64,000 nt of DNA from Curtobacterium sp. TC1. Lineage in GTDB: Bacteria > Actinomycetota > Actinomycetes > Actinomycetales > Microbacteriaceae. The translations under genes were made by a program, and so were the position numbers. Position 1 is the first letter of the stretch. Every line of letters begins with the position of its first letter. The stretch is from assembly GCF_019844075.1 (NCBI RefSeq), contig NZ_CP081964.1, positions 434,001 to 498,000 on the forward strand, in the 5' to 3' direction. The notes beneath the pieces are model-generated. The model ran no database searches and had not been told where the DNA came from. It saw only the letters and a list, made by a program, of their open reading frames with translations. Positions 25,270 to 32,321 of the stretch are shown here, one piece after another.

Positions 25270-26538
25270 ATGAGCGCCACCACTGCCACGGACGTGCCGG
25301 AGAAGAAGAAGCCGAAGAAGCAGTCCCGGCTGTTCGCGCAAGCGCAGCGCCTCGGACGGAGCCTGCTCCTGCCGATCGCGGTCATGCCCGCCGCGGGCAT
25401 CCTGAACCGCATCGGCCAGCCCGACCTGCTCGGGGCCATCCCCGGGTTCGAGACCGGAGCGGGCGTCATCTCCGCCGCTGGTCAGGCGATCTTCACCTGG
25501 CTGCCGCTGCTCTTCGCGGTCGGCATCGCGATCGGCTGGGCGAAGAAGTCCGACGGCACGACGGCGCTCGCCGCCGTCGTCGGCTACATGGTCATGTACC
25601 AGGTGTTCGCCGTCATGTCCCCGGTCGTGCTCGCGGGCGTCAAGGACGCCAACGGCGACCAGGCGGTCATCAACTTCGGCGTCCTCGGCGGCATCGTGAT
25701 GGGTCTCGTCTCGGCGGTCATGTGGGAGCGGTTCCACCGCACGAAGATGCCCGACTTCCTCGGGTTCTTCTCGGGTCGTCGTCTCGTCCCGATCCTGACG
25801 GCCGCGGCCGGACTCGTGATCGCGGTCCTGATGTCGTTCGTCTACCGGTACTTCGACATCGCACTCACCGCTGCCGGCACCGCGGTGGCCGACAACGCCG
25901 TCATCGGTGGCGGCATCTTCGGGTTCGCGAACCGCATGCTCATCCCGATCGGCCTGCACCAGCTGCTCAACTTCTTCCCGTGGTTCCAGCTCGGCAGCTT
26001 CACCAACGCGGCGGGCGACATCGTCCACGGCGACATCCCGCGTTTCCTCGCCGGTGACCCGACCGCGGGCATCTTCCAGACCGGCTTCTTCCCGATCATG
26101 ATGTTCGCCCTGCCCGCCGGTGCCCTCGCGATCTGGCGCAACGCCAAGCCGCAGAACCGCAAGCTCGTCGGCGGCATCATGATCTCCGCCGCCCTCACCT
26201 CGTTCGTGACCGGCATCACCGAGCCGCTCGAGTACTCGTTCATGTTCGTGGCGTTCCCGCTGTACGTCATCCACGCGGTGCTCACCGGGACCTCGCTGGC
26301 CCTCGTCAATGCCCTCGGGATCCACGACGGGTTCTCGTTCTCGGCCGGCGCGATCGACTACGTGCTGAACTTCGGCAAGGCGGACGGGGCGATCTGGCTC
26401 ATCCCGATCGGCCTCGGCTACGCGGTCGTCTACTACTTCCTGTTCAGTTTCGTGATCAAGAAGTGGAACCTCCGCACGCCCGGGCGTGAAGAGGACACGA
26501 TCGCCGAGAACACGATCGACGCGGCCACCAAGCCGTAG
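25270..26538 (+). CDS. PTS EIIC permease, glucose/N-acetylglucosamine type
   Basis: 422 aa membrane protein. RSLLLPIAVMPAAGILNRIG, LLFAVGIAIGWAKKSDGTTALAAVVGY, the substrate-region FVTGITEPLEYSFMF and HDGFSFSAGAIDYVLNFG are typical of GlcNAc/glucose IIC domains (NagE-like). It translocates the sugar while IIB phosphorylates it. ATG 25270 follows GAGAGGACC; ATG 25252 is also in frame. The DasR-like regulator and operator favour N-acetylglucosamine over glucose. A long palindromic terminator follows. Confidence 0.92.
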   Translation: MSATTATDVPEKKKPKKQSRLFAQAQRLGRSLLLPIAVMPAAGILNRIGQPDLLGAIPGFETGAGVISAAGQAIFTWLPLLFAVGIAIGWAKKSDGTTALAAVVGYMVMYQVFAVMSPVVLAGVKDANGDQAVINFGVLGGIVMGLVSAVMWERFHRTKMPDFLGFFSGRRLVPILTAAAGLVIAVLMSFVYRYFDIALTAAGTAVADNAVIGGGIFGFANRMLIPIGLHQLLNFFPWFQLGSFTNAAGDIVHGDIPRFLAGDPTAGIFQTGFFPIMMFALPAGALAIWRNAKPQNRKLVGGIMISAALTSFVTGITEPLEYSFMFVAFPLYVIHAVLTGTSLALVNALGIHDGFSFSAGAIDYVLNFGKADGAIWLIPIGLGYAVVYYFLFSFVIKKWNLRTPGREEDTIAENTIDAATKP

Positions 26539-26550
26539 ACGTCACCACGT

Positions 26551-26598
26551 GACGGACAGGAGGCGCGGTGCCAACTGGCACCGCGCCTCCTGTCCGTC
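26551..26598 (+). terminator. Long palindromic terminator after PTS IIC gene
   Basis: Perfect 23-bp arms (26551-26573 and 26576-26598) separated by AC, core GACGGACAGGAGGCGCGGTG. It is one of the GGGAGGC-type palindromes in this window and has no T-run beyond TCTGTCG. Confidence 0.8.
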
Positions 26599-26629
26599 TG
26601 TCGTCACCACCAGAGCGCCGATACCGGTT

Positions 26630-26659
26630 TTGACAATCGTTATCAGCAAGCGCTACCGT
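26630..26659 (+). promoter_or_regulatory. Zur-box promoter of the znu operon
   Basis: TTGACA (-35, 26630-26635) and TACCGT (-10, 26654-26659) are 18 bases apart, and the -10 ends 6 nt before the znuA ATG (leaderless). TGACAATCGTTATCA (26631-26645) is a near-palindrome matching the TGAnAAtcnTTnTCA form of Zur/Fur boxes and overlaps the -35. Zinc-loaded Zur would block RNA polymerase. Confidence 0.85.
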
Positions 26660-26665
26660 CGAAGC

Positions 26666-27577
26666 ATGCACAACCGACTCCTCGCCCTCCCGCTCGTCGC
26701 CGGCGCCGCAGCGCTCGCCCTGACGGGCTGCGCGACCTCCTCGGCCTCGGGCGACGCCAGCGGCGACGGGAAGATCGCCGTCGTCGCCTCGACCAACGTC
26801 TACGGCTCGATCGTCGAGTCGATCGGTGGCGACCACGTGTCGGTCACGAGCATCCTGAACGACCCCTCGCAGGATCCGCACTCGTTCGAGTCGAGCGCCC
26901 GCACCCAGCTCGCGGTGTCGAAGGCCGACCTGCTCATCGAGAACGGCGGCGGGTACGACGACTTCATGACCACCCTCGCCGACGCGTCGGACACGAAGGC
27001 CGACACGATCAACGTCGTGCAGCTGTCCGGCCTGGACAAGGGCGGCGACGCCGAGTTCAACGAGCACGTGTTCTACAGCTACCCGACGATGGTCAAGCTC
27101 GTCGACGACGTCACGAAGCGCCTGTCCGCGCTCGACGAGGGCGAGAAGTCCACGTTCGAGCAGAACGCCGACGCGCTCACCACGAAGCTCGAGGACCTCG
27201 AGTCCCAGACCGCCGACCTGAAGAAGACGTACGACGGCGACGCGGTGGCGTACACCGAGCCGGTGCCGGGCTACCTGTTCGACGCGATCGGCCTGGACAA
27301 CGAGACCCCCGACGCCTTCTCCGAGGCGATCGAGGAGGACGACGACGTGCCGCCGGCCGCCCTCAAGGACACCCTCGCGCTGTTCACGAGCGGCGACGTG
27401 GAGCTCCTGGCCTATAACGACCAGACCTCCAGCCCCGAGACCGAACAGGTCAAGAAGGCGGCGGAGGACAACGACGTCCCGGTGGTCGGTGTCACGGAGA
27501 CGCTCCCCGAGGGGCAGGATTACGTCTCGTGGCAGCAGGCGAACATCGACGCGGTGCAGGCGGCGCTCCAGAAGTGA
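26666..27577 (+). CDS. znuA: Zinc ABC transporter substrate-binding lipoprotein
   Basis: 303 aa. A lipobox (ALALTGC, Cys about residue 20) precedes a cluster-9 (ZnuA/TroA) binding fold. Metal-ligand His residues are seen in DPHSFESS and NEHVFYSYP. The long His-rich loop common in proteobacterial ZnuA is replaced by an acidic stretch (EEDDD). It captures Zn2+ (or Mn2+) outside the membrane for ZnuBC. ATG 26666 is leaderless behind the Zur box. The stop overlaps the ATPase GTG (GTGA). Confidence 0.92.
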   Translation: MHNRLLALPLVAGAAALALTGCATSSASGDASGDGKIAVVASTNVYGSIVESIGGDHVSVTSILNDPSQDPHSFESSARTQLAVSKADLLIENGGGYDDFMTTLADASDTKADTINVVQLSGLDKGGDAEFNEHVFYSYPTMVKLVDDVTKRLSALDEGEKSTFEQNADALTTKLEDLESQTADLKKTYDGDAVAYTEPVPGYLFDAIGLDNETPDAFSEAIEEDDDVPPAALKDTLALFTSGDVELLAYNDQTSSPETEQVKKAAEDNDVPVVGVTETLPEGQDYVSWQQANIDAVQAALQK

Positions 27578-28470
27578 CGACCTCGACCGCAGCAGCGACG
27601 ACCGACAGCCCGGCGACCACCTCGGTGGACGACCGGGCTGCGGCCCGTCCGGTCCTGGCGCTGCGCGACGCCGGGTTGTCCTTCGGCGAGCGGAAGCTCT
27701 GGGGGCACCTGGACCTGGACATCGCGCCGGGGGAGTTCGTCGCGGTCCTCGGGCCGAACGGTGCCGGCAAGACCTCGCTCCTGCGCACGGTGCTCGGGCA
27801 GCAGCGCCTGACGAGCGGCACGATGTCGTTCCTCGGCCAGTCCGTCCGTCGCGGACACCGCAAGATCGGCTACATCCCGCAGCAGCGGCTCATGGAGGCC
27901 GGTACCCCGCTGCGCGCGCGCGACATGATCGCGCAGGGCGTGACGGGACACCGCTGGGGCGTCCTGCCGACGTCGAAGGCCGACCGGGCCCGCATCGACC
28001 GGATCCTCGACGAGGTCGGTGCCACCGCGTTCGCGGACGCCCCGGTCGCCGAGCTGTCCGGCGGTGAGCAGCAGCGCACCCGCGTCGGTCAGGCCATCGC
28101 CGCCGACCCGGCACTGCTGCTGTGCGACGAACCCCTCATCTCGCTCGACCTCCGGCACCAACGCGGCGTCACCGAGCTCATCGACCGGCAGCGTCGGCAG
28201 CACGAGGCCGCCGTACTGTTCGTGACGCACGACGTGAACCCGATCCTCGACGTCGTCGACCGGGTCCTGTACATCGCCGGCGGCCGGTTCCGCATCGGTT
28301 CCCCCGACGAGGTCCTGCGTGCCGACGTCCTGAGCGACCTGTACGGCACCCCCGTCGACGTCGTCCGGACCATGGGGCGCATCGTCATCGTCGGCGCGAA
28401 CGACGCGCACGACCACCACCACGGCGAGGTCGACCCGCACGCCCCGGCGTCGGACGAAGGGCGGATCTGA
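27574..28470 (+). CDS. znuC: Zinc ABC transporter ATP-binding protein
   Basis: 298 aa. A Thr/Ala-rich N-terminal extension of about 30 residues precedes the ATPase: Walker A GPNGAGKTS, Q-loop IGYIPQQ, signature LSGGEQQRTRV, Walker B ALLLCDEP and H-loop FVTHDVN. The C-terminus is His-rich (NDAHDHHHGEVDPHAP) and could sense or buffer zinc. It powers ZnuB. GTG 27574 overlaps the znuA stop by 4 bases and its own stop shares a base with the znuB ATG. Confidence 0.93.
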   Translation: MTTSTAAATTDSPATTSVDDRAAARPVLALRDAGLSFGERKLWGHLDLDIAPGEFVAVLGPNGAGKTSLLRTVLGQQRLTSGTMSFLGQSVRRGHRKIGYIPQQRLMEAGTPLRARDMIAQGVTGHRWGVLPTSKADRARIDRILDEVGATAFADAPVAELSGGEQQRTRVGQAIAADPALLLCDEPLISLDLRHQRGVTELIDRQRRQHEAAVLFVTHDVNPILDVVDRVLYIAGGRFRIGSPDEVLRADVLSDLYGTPVDVVRTMGRIVIVGANDAHDHHHGEVDPHAPASDEGRI

Positions 28471-29474
28471 TGGACGTCCTGTCGACGGTCTTCTCGTTCC
28501 AGGACTACGGCGAGCTCGTGGCCCTGGTCCAGAACTCGATCTGGGCCGGTGCGGTGCTCGGCATCGTCGGCGGGCTCATCGGCCCGTTCGTCGTCGCCCG
28601 GAACATGCCCTTCGCGGTGCACGGCATCTCGGAGCTGTCCTTCGCCGGGGCGAGCGCGTCCCTGTTGCTCGGCGTCAACGTCGTCACGGGGTCCCTCGTC
28701 GGGTCGGTGATCGCGGCGCTGCTCATCGGGGTGCTCGGCTCGCGGGCGCGCGACCGCAACTCGATCATCGCGGTGCTCATGCCGTTCGGCCTCGGGCTCG
28801 GCATCCTGTGCCTGGCGCTCTACAAGGGGCGTGCGGCCAACAAGTTCGGACTGCTCACCGGCCAGATCGTGTCGGTGGACAACCCGCAGCTGACGTTCCT
28901 GATCGTCATCGCCGCCATCGTCGTCGCGACCCTGCTCGTCATCTGGCGCCCGCTGATGTTCGCGTCGGTGGACCCCGACGTGGCCGCGGCGGCCGGCATC
29001 CCGGTACGGACCCTCGCGATCGTGTTCATGCTCGTGCTCGGTCTGGCCACCGCGGTGTCGGTGCAGATCGTCGGCGCGCTGCTCGTGCTGTCGCTGCTCG
29101 TCACCCCGGCGGCCGCGGCCCTGCGGCTCAGCTCGCACCCGGTCGTCGTGCCGGTGCTGTCCACGGTGTTCGCCGTGGTGTCGGTCGTCGGTGGCATCCT
29201 GCTCGCACTCGGCGGCGGTCTGCCGATCAGCCCCTACGTGACGACCATCTCGTTCGCGATCTGGGTGGTCTGCCGGATCGTCGGGGCCAGGCGCGACCGC
29301 CGTGGACGCGACCGGGTCGTCCGCCGCGACCAGCGTGGCGGGGGCGCACCGGGCCTCCCGTCCGGAACGAACGGAACCGGAACCACCGGAGCCGGAACCG
29401 GAACCACCGGAGCCGGAACCGGAACCACCGGGACGAAGCCGGCAGCCGGCCAGAAGGAAGAGGTGCCAGCATGA
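28470..29474 (+). CDS. znuB: Zinc ABC transporter permease
   Basis: 334 aa. It belongs to the ABC-3 (ZnuB/TroC) family, with about eight TM helices, an early MPFAVHGISELSFAGASASLLLG and the late LLVTPAAAALRLSSHP. It forms the channel for zinc entry. The C-terminal tail (about 290-334) is low-complexity, built from repeats of Gly-Ala-Gly-Thr-Gly-Thr-Thr encoded by a 21-bp tandem repeat, and is probably a cytoplasmic appendage that varies between strains. ATG 28470 overlaps the znuC TGA and the stop overlaps zur (ATGA). Confidence 0.92.
   Translation: MDVLSTVFSFQDYGELVALVQNSIWAGAVLGIVGGLIGPFVVARNMPFAVHGISELSFAGASASLLLGVNVVTGSLVGSVIAALLIGVLGSRARDRNSIIAVLMPFGLGLGILCLALYKGRAANKFGLLTGQIVSVDNPQLTFLIVIAAIVVATLLVIWRPLMFASVDPDVAAAAGIPVRTLAIVFMLVLGLATAVSVQIVGALLVLSLLVTPAAAALRLSSHPVVVPVLSTVFAVVSVVGGILLALGGGLPISPYVTTISFAIWVVCRIVGARRDRRGRDRVVRRDQRGGGAPGLPSGTNGTGTTGAGTGTTGAGTGTTGTKPAAGQKEEVPA
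29377..29433 (+). repeat. 21-bp tandem repeat in the znuB 3' end
   Basis: About 2.7 copies of a 21-bp unit starting CCGGAACCACCGGAGCC (29377-29397, 29398-29418, partial 29419-29433). The unit is a multiple of three, so copy-number change keeps the reading frame. Short related GGAACCGGAACC runs recur at the 3' end of zur (about 29876-29889). Confidence 0.85.
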
Positions 29475-29920
29475 ACGCCGTGCAGAAGGTCAAGCGGAAC
29501 ACGTGGCAGCGCGAAGCGGTGCGCGGTGCCCTCGACTCCACCGAGGGGTTCGTCAGTGCGCAGGCGCTGCACCAGCACCTGCGTGACGAGGGCTCGACGA
29601 TCGGTCTCGCCACCGTCTACCGGGCGCTCGCCGATCTCGCGACCGAGGGCGACGCCGACTCGTTGCAGCAGGACGGCGAATCGCTGTACCGGGCGTGCAC
29701 GACGGACGCGCACCACCACCACCTGATCTGCCGGAACTGCGGCCGGACCGTCGAGATCGAGGCGGACCCCGTCGAGCAGTGGGCGCAGGACGTCGCCGCG
29801 GCCAACGGGTTCACGAACGCCAGCCACGTCGTCGACATCTTCGGTGAGTGCGCGGTGTGCACGGCGGCTGGTGCCGGAACCGGAACCGGATCACCGACCG
29901 GCGACGCCGCCGGCGAGTAG
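29471..29920 (+). CDS. zur: Fur-family regulator, probable zinc uptake regulator Zur
   Basis: 149 aa. A winged helix (about 8-75, GLATVYRALADLATEG) precedes the metal domain with AHHHHLICRNCGRTVEI and FGECAVCTAA; the two CxxC pairs form the structural zinc site of Fur/Zur proteins. As last gene of znuA-znuC-znuB-zur it is most simply Zur, repressing its own operon through the box at 26631. ATG 29471 overlaps the znuB stop by 4 bases. The TAG stop doubles as the first bases of the next gene's -10 (TAGGGT). Confidence 0.92.
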   Translation: MNAVQKVKRNTWQREAVRGALDSTEGFVSAQALHQHLRDEGSTIGLATVYRALADLATEGDADSLQQDGESLYRACTTDAHHHHLICRNCGRTVEIEADPVEQWAQDVAAANGFTNASHVVDIFGECAVCTAAGAGTGTGSPTGDAAGE

Positions 29921-29930
29921 GGTCCGCGCC

Positions 29931-30623
29931 ATGCACGTCATCCTCGTCCCCGGGTTCTGGCTCGACGCGAGCGCGTGGGACGACGTCGCCCCGGTGCTGC
30001 TGCAGGCGGGCCACACGGTCGAGGCGATCACCCGCGACGGTGACACGCTCGACGAGCAGGTCGCGGCGCTCGTGGAGCGCCTGGACGACGTCGCCAGCCC
30101 CGACGAGCCCGTCGTGCTCGCCGGACACTCCGGTGCCGGACCGATCGCGTACATGGCCGCCGACCAGCGGCCCTCGCTCGTCGCGCACCTGCTGTACGTC
30201 GACACGTTCCCCGGCCCCGCCGGCGGCTGCGTCAACGACGAACTGCCCGTGGTCGACGGGGTGGTCCCGCTGCCGTCGTGGGACGTCTGGGAGCCGGCCA
30301 CGGTGCGCGGGATGACCCCGTCCCTGCGCGAAGCGTTCGAGCACCGGGCGATCCCGGAGCCCGCCGCGGTTCCGTCCGACCGCTTCCACTACGCCGACGC
30401 CGCCCGGCACACGATCCCGGCGACGGTGATCACCTGCGAGATCCCGGCGACCGAGCTCGCGACGATGGTGGCCGACCACCAGGCCTGGGCCGAGGAACTC
30501 GTCGCCACCGAGGAACTCAGCATCGTCGGACTCGAGACCGGACACTGGCCGATGTTCACGGCACCGCTCGAGCTCGGCGAGCTCATGGTGCGTGCGCTTG
30601 CGACACGCCCGGACCTCGCGTAG
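29931..30623 (+). CDS. Alpha/beta-fold hydrolase
   Basis: 230 aa. It begins MHVILVPGFWLDASAWDDV, the oxyanion-hole region. The nucleophile elbow reads VLAGHSGAGPIAYM (GHSGAG, about residue 66), and a late GLETGHWPMFTAPLELG holds the catalytic His. It is a small soluble esterase or lactonase-like enzyme with unknown substrate. ATG 29931 lies 7 nt after TAGGGT, leaderless. It stands between the zinc operon and the Cys-poor ribosomal protein genes without an obvious functional link. Confidence 0.88.
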   Translation: MHVILVPGFWLDASAWDDVAPVLLQAGHTVEAITRDGDTLDEQVAALVERLDDVASPDEPVVLAGHSGAGPIAYMAADQRPSLVAHLLYVDTFPGPAGGCVNDELPVVDGVVPLPSWDVWEPATVRGMTPSLREAFEHRAIPEPAAVPSDRFHYADAARHTIPATVITCEIPATELATMVADHQAWAEELVATEELSIVGLETGHWPMFTAPLELGELMVRALATRPDLA

Positions 30624-30853
30624 GCTCTCCCCTTGGTTCTCCACGTCCGCGTGGGGGACCCGTTGTTCCAAGCCCTCCGACCGTCGCGAACGCCGCGGTC
30701 GCGTGGTGCTCGTTCCCCCTTCGACAGGGGTTGCGGGCCTGGGCGGTGTGCACAACCCCCTCGCATGCACCACTCCGGTGGTCCTGCGCGTGCGCACCAG
30801 GCAAGTGAACTTGGGTGCGGCCGTCCGGTCGCACGGTACCTCAGGAGGAAACC

Positions 30854-31090
30854 ATGGCAGCAGTGTGCCAGGTGACCGGCGCCGTTCCCGGCTTCGGTCA
30901 CAACATCTCGCACTCGCACCGCCGGACGAAGCGCCGCTTCGACCCGAACGTGCAGAAGAAGACGTACTACGTGCCGTCGCTGCGTCGCAACGTGACGCTC
31001 AATGTCAGCGCTAAGGGCATCAAGGTCATCGACGCACGCGGCATCGAGTCCGTCGTCAAGGACGTCCTCGCCCGTGGGGAGAAGATCTGA
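30854..31090 (+). CDS. rpmB: 50S ribosomal protein L28 (Cys-poor paralogue)
   Basis: 78 aa. Typical L28: [33 protein letters not shown], then [20 protein letters not shown]. Only one Cys is present, so the zinc-ribbon of the C+ form is absent. ATG 30854 has a strong AGGAGGAAACC. It is the first gene of an L28-L33-S14 cluster in which all three proteins lack the zinc site; such C- forms replace zinc-containing versions when zinc is scarce. No Zur box was seen in 30624-30853, so control by zinc is not shown. Confidence 0.95.
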   Translation: MAAVCQVTGAVPGFGHNISHSHRRTKRRFDPNVQKKTYYVPSLRRNVTLNVSAKGIKVIDARGIESVVKDVLARGEKI

Positions 31091-31260
31091 TGGCGAAAAA
31101 GGGTCAGGACATCCGTCCGATCATCAAGCTCCGCTCGACGGCGGGCACCGGGTTCACGTACGTGACCAAGAAGAACCGTCGGAACAACCCCGACCGTCTC
31201 GTGCTGAAGAAGTACGACCCGGTGATCCGCAAGCACGTCGACTTCCGTGAGGAGCGCTAA
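31090..31260 (+). CDS. rpmG: 50S ribosomal protein L33 (Cys-free paralogue)
   Basis: 56 aa. Sequence begins [20 protein letters not shown] and ends [12 protein letters not shown], the usual L33 length. It has no Cys, unlike the CxxC...CxxC zinc-ribbon version. ATG 31090 overlaps the rpmB TGA by one base, and TAA is used as stop. It is encoded between L28 and S14, the conserved order of zinc-independent ribosomal paralogues in actinobacteria. Confidence 0.96.
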   Translation: MAKKGQDIRPIIKLRSTAGTGFTYVTKKNRRNNPDRLVLKKYDPVIRKHVDFREER

Positions 31261-31262
31261 GC

Positions 31263-31568
31263 ATGGCGAAGAAGAGCAAGATCGCGAAGAACAACCAGCG
31301 TGCCGTCATCATCGCGCGCTACGCCGAGCGTCGTCTCGAGCTGAAGAAGGCCCTCGTGGACCCGAACGGCACCGACGAGTCGCGTGAGGCCGCTCGCGTG
31401 GGCCTGCAGAAGCTGCCCCGCGACGCATCCCCGATCCGCTACCGCAACCGCGACGCGATCGACGGCCGCCCCCGTGGCCACCTGGGTGAGTTCGGCATCA
31501 GCCGTGTCCGCTTCCGCGACATGGCCCACCGTGGAGAGCTCCCCGGCATCACGAAGAGCTCCTGGTAA
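31263..31568 (+). CDS. rpsN: 30S ribosomal protein S14 (long, Cys-free form)
   Basis: 101 aa, the long form of S14 without the CxxC-x12-CxxC zinc motif of the short type. Conserved features are [45 protein letters not shown] and the C-terminal [24 protein letters not shown] 31263 has GAGGAG eight bases upstream, at the end of rpmG. It closes the L28-L33-S14 operon before a strong terminator. Confidence 0.96.
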   Translation: MAKKSKIAKNNQRAVIIARYAERRLELKKALVDPNGTDESREAARVGLQKLPRDASPIRYRNRDAIDGRPRGHLGEFGISRVRFRDMAHRGELPGITKSSW

Positions 31569-31585
31569 GCACTCGCAGTACCCGA

Positions 31586-31615
31586 CGCCCCGTCACCTCT
31601 TGGTGGCGGGGCGTT
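31586..31615 (+). terminator. Terminator of the rpmB-rpmG-rpsN operon
   Basis: 13-bp stem (31586-31598 against 31603-31615, one T-G wobble) with TCTT loop, followed by TCGCT. The rest of 31616-31858 carries the HU promoter region; a possible -10 TAGGTT lies at 31736-31741. Confidence 0.85.
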
Positions 31616-31858
31616 CGCTGTGTACGGGGTACATGCGACCGGTCATTCGTCACATCTGCCCCTCCAGCATCCATCTCCGAGCCCGACAAGCCCGGAAATC
31701 CGGGCGAGTCGGCTGTTTTCACCCCCTGCGGCTGGTAGGTTCAACTCCGGTTCCGCCGGGCCCTCGGCCCACTGGCACCGTGGCACGGGGCAACCGCTCC
31801 GGGCGCCGGACGGCACGCTCGTCCGACCGATACTGCAAGAAGTCCGAGGAGGACATCC

Positions 31859-32146
31859 ATGGCTGACAAGTCACTGAACCGCACCGAGCTCGTCGCTGCC
31901 GTCGCCGCCGAGTCCGGCCAGAGCCAGGCCACCGTCAACGGCGTCGTCGACGCGCTCTTCAGCGTCGTCTCGTCGTCCGTCGCGGACGGCACGAAGGTCA
32001 CGATCCCCGGTTGGATCGCCTTCGAGAAGACGCACCGCGCCGCCCGCACCGGCCGCAACCCGCAGACGGGTGAGGCCATCGAGATCGCCGCGAGCGACTC
32101 GGTCAAGGTCAGCGCCGGCTCGAAGCTCAAGGCTGCGGTCAAGTAA
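31859..32146 (+). CDS. hupB: HU-family DNA-binding protein
   Basis: 95 aa. MADKSLNRTELVAAVAAESGQSQATVNGVVDALF, then VTIPGWIAFEKTHRAARTGRNPQTGEAIEI, the beta-arm signature of HU/IHF. It compacts the nucleoid as a dimer. It is the short form and lacks the Lys/Ala/Pro-rich tail of mycobacterial HupB. ATG 31859 has GAGGAGGAC at the right distance. A perfect TTCG-loop terminator follows. Confidence 0.95.
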   Translation: MADKSLNRTELVAAVAAESGQSQATVNGVVDALFSVVSSSVADGTKVTIPGWIAFEKTHRAARTGRNPQTGEAIEIAASDSVKVSAGSKLKAAVK

Positions 32147-32165
32147 GACTGTTCCGCGCATCGGG

Positions 32166-32187
32166 AGGGACGGCTTCGGCCGTCCCT
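32166..32187 (+). terminator. TTCG-tetraloop terminator after HU gene
   Basis: 9-bp perfect stem AGGGACGGC/GCCGTCCCT with TTCG loop followed by TTC, 19 bases after the HU stop. It is the most canonical intrinsic terminator in the window. Confidence 0.92.
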
Positions 32188-32321
32188 TTCGTCGTTCCCG
32201 GGGCGCGTACGTCGCGTCTGGTCGCGTTCGTCGCGCTGCGTCGACCGGGAGGCCCGTGCCGGTTCCCACAGATCGGCCCGCCCCGTTCTGCGGCCGGGTG
32301 GGCACCGCCTAGGCTTGACGG

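Noticed and set aside
30624..30853. Possible Zur box or riboswitch ahead of rpmB
   Set aside because: No TGA-N-AA..TT-N-TCA palindrome found; only a modest AGGGGTTG/CAACCCCCT stem is visible, too weak to call.
30633..30875. 80-codon frame upstream of rpmB with a TTG after TAGGCT
   Set aside because: Fits the leaderless spacing, but composition is Arg/Pro-rich with no protein-like features and it overlaps rpmB out of frame.
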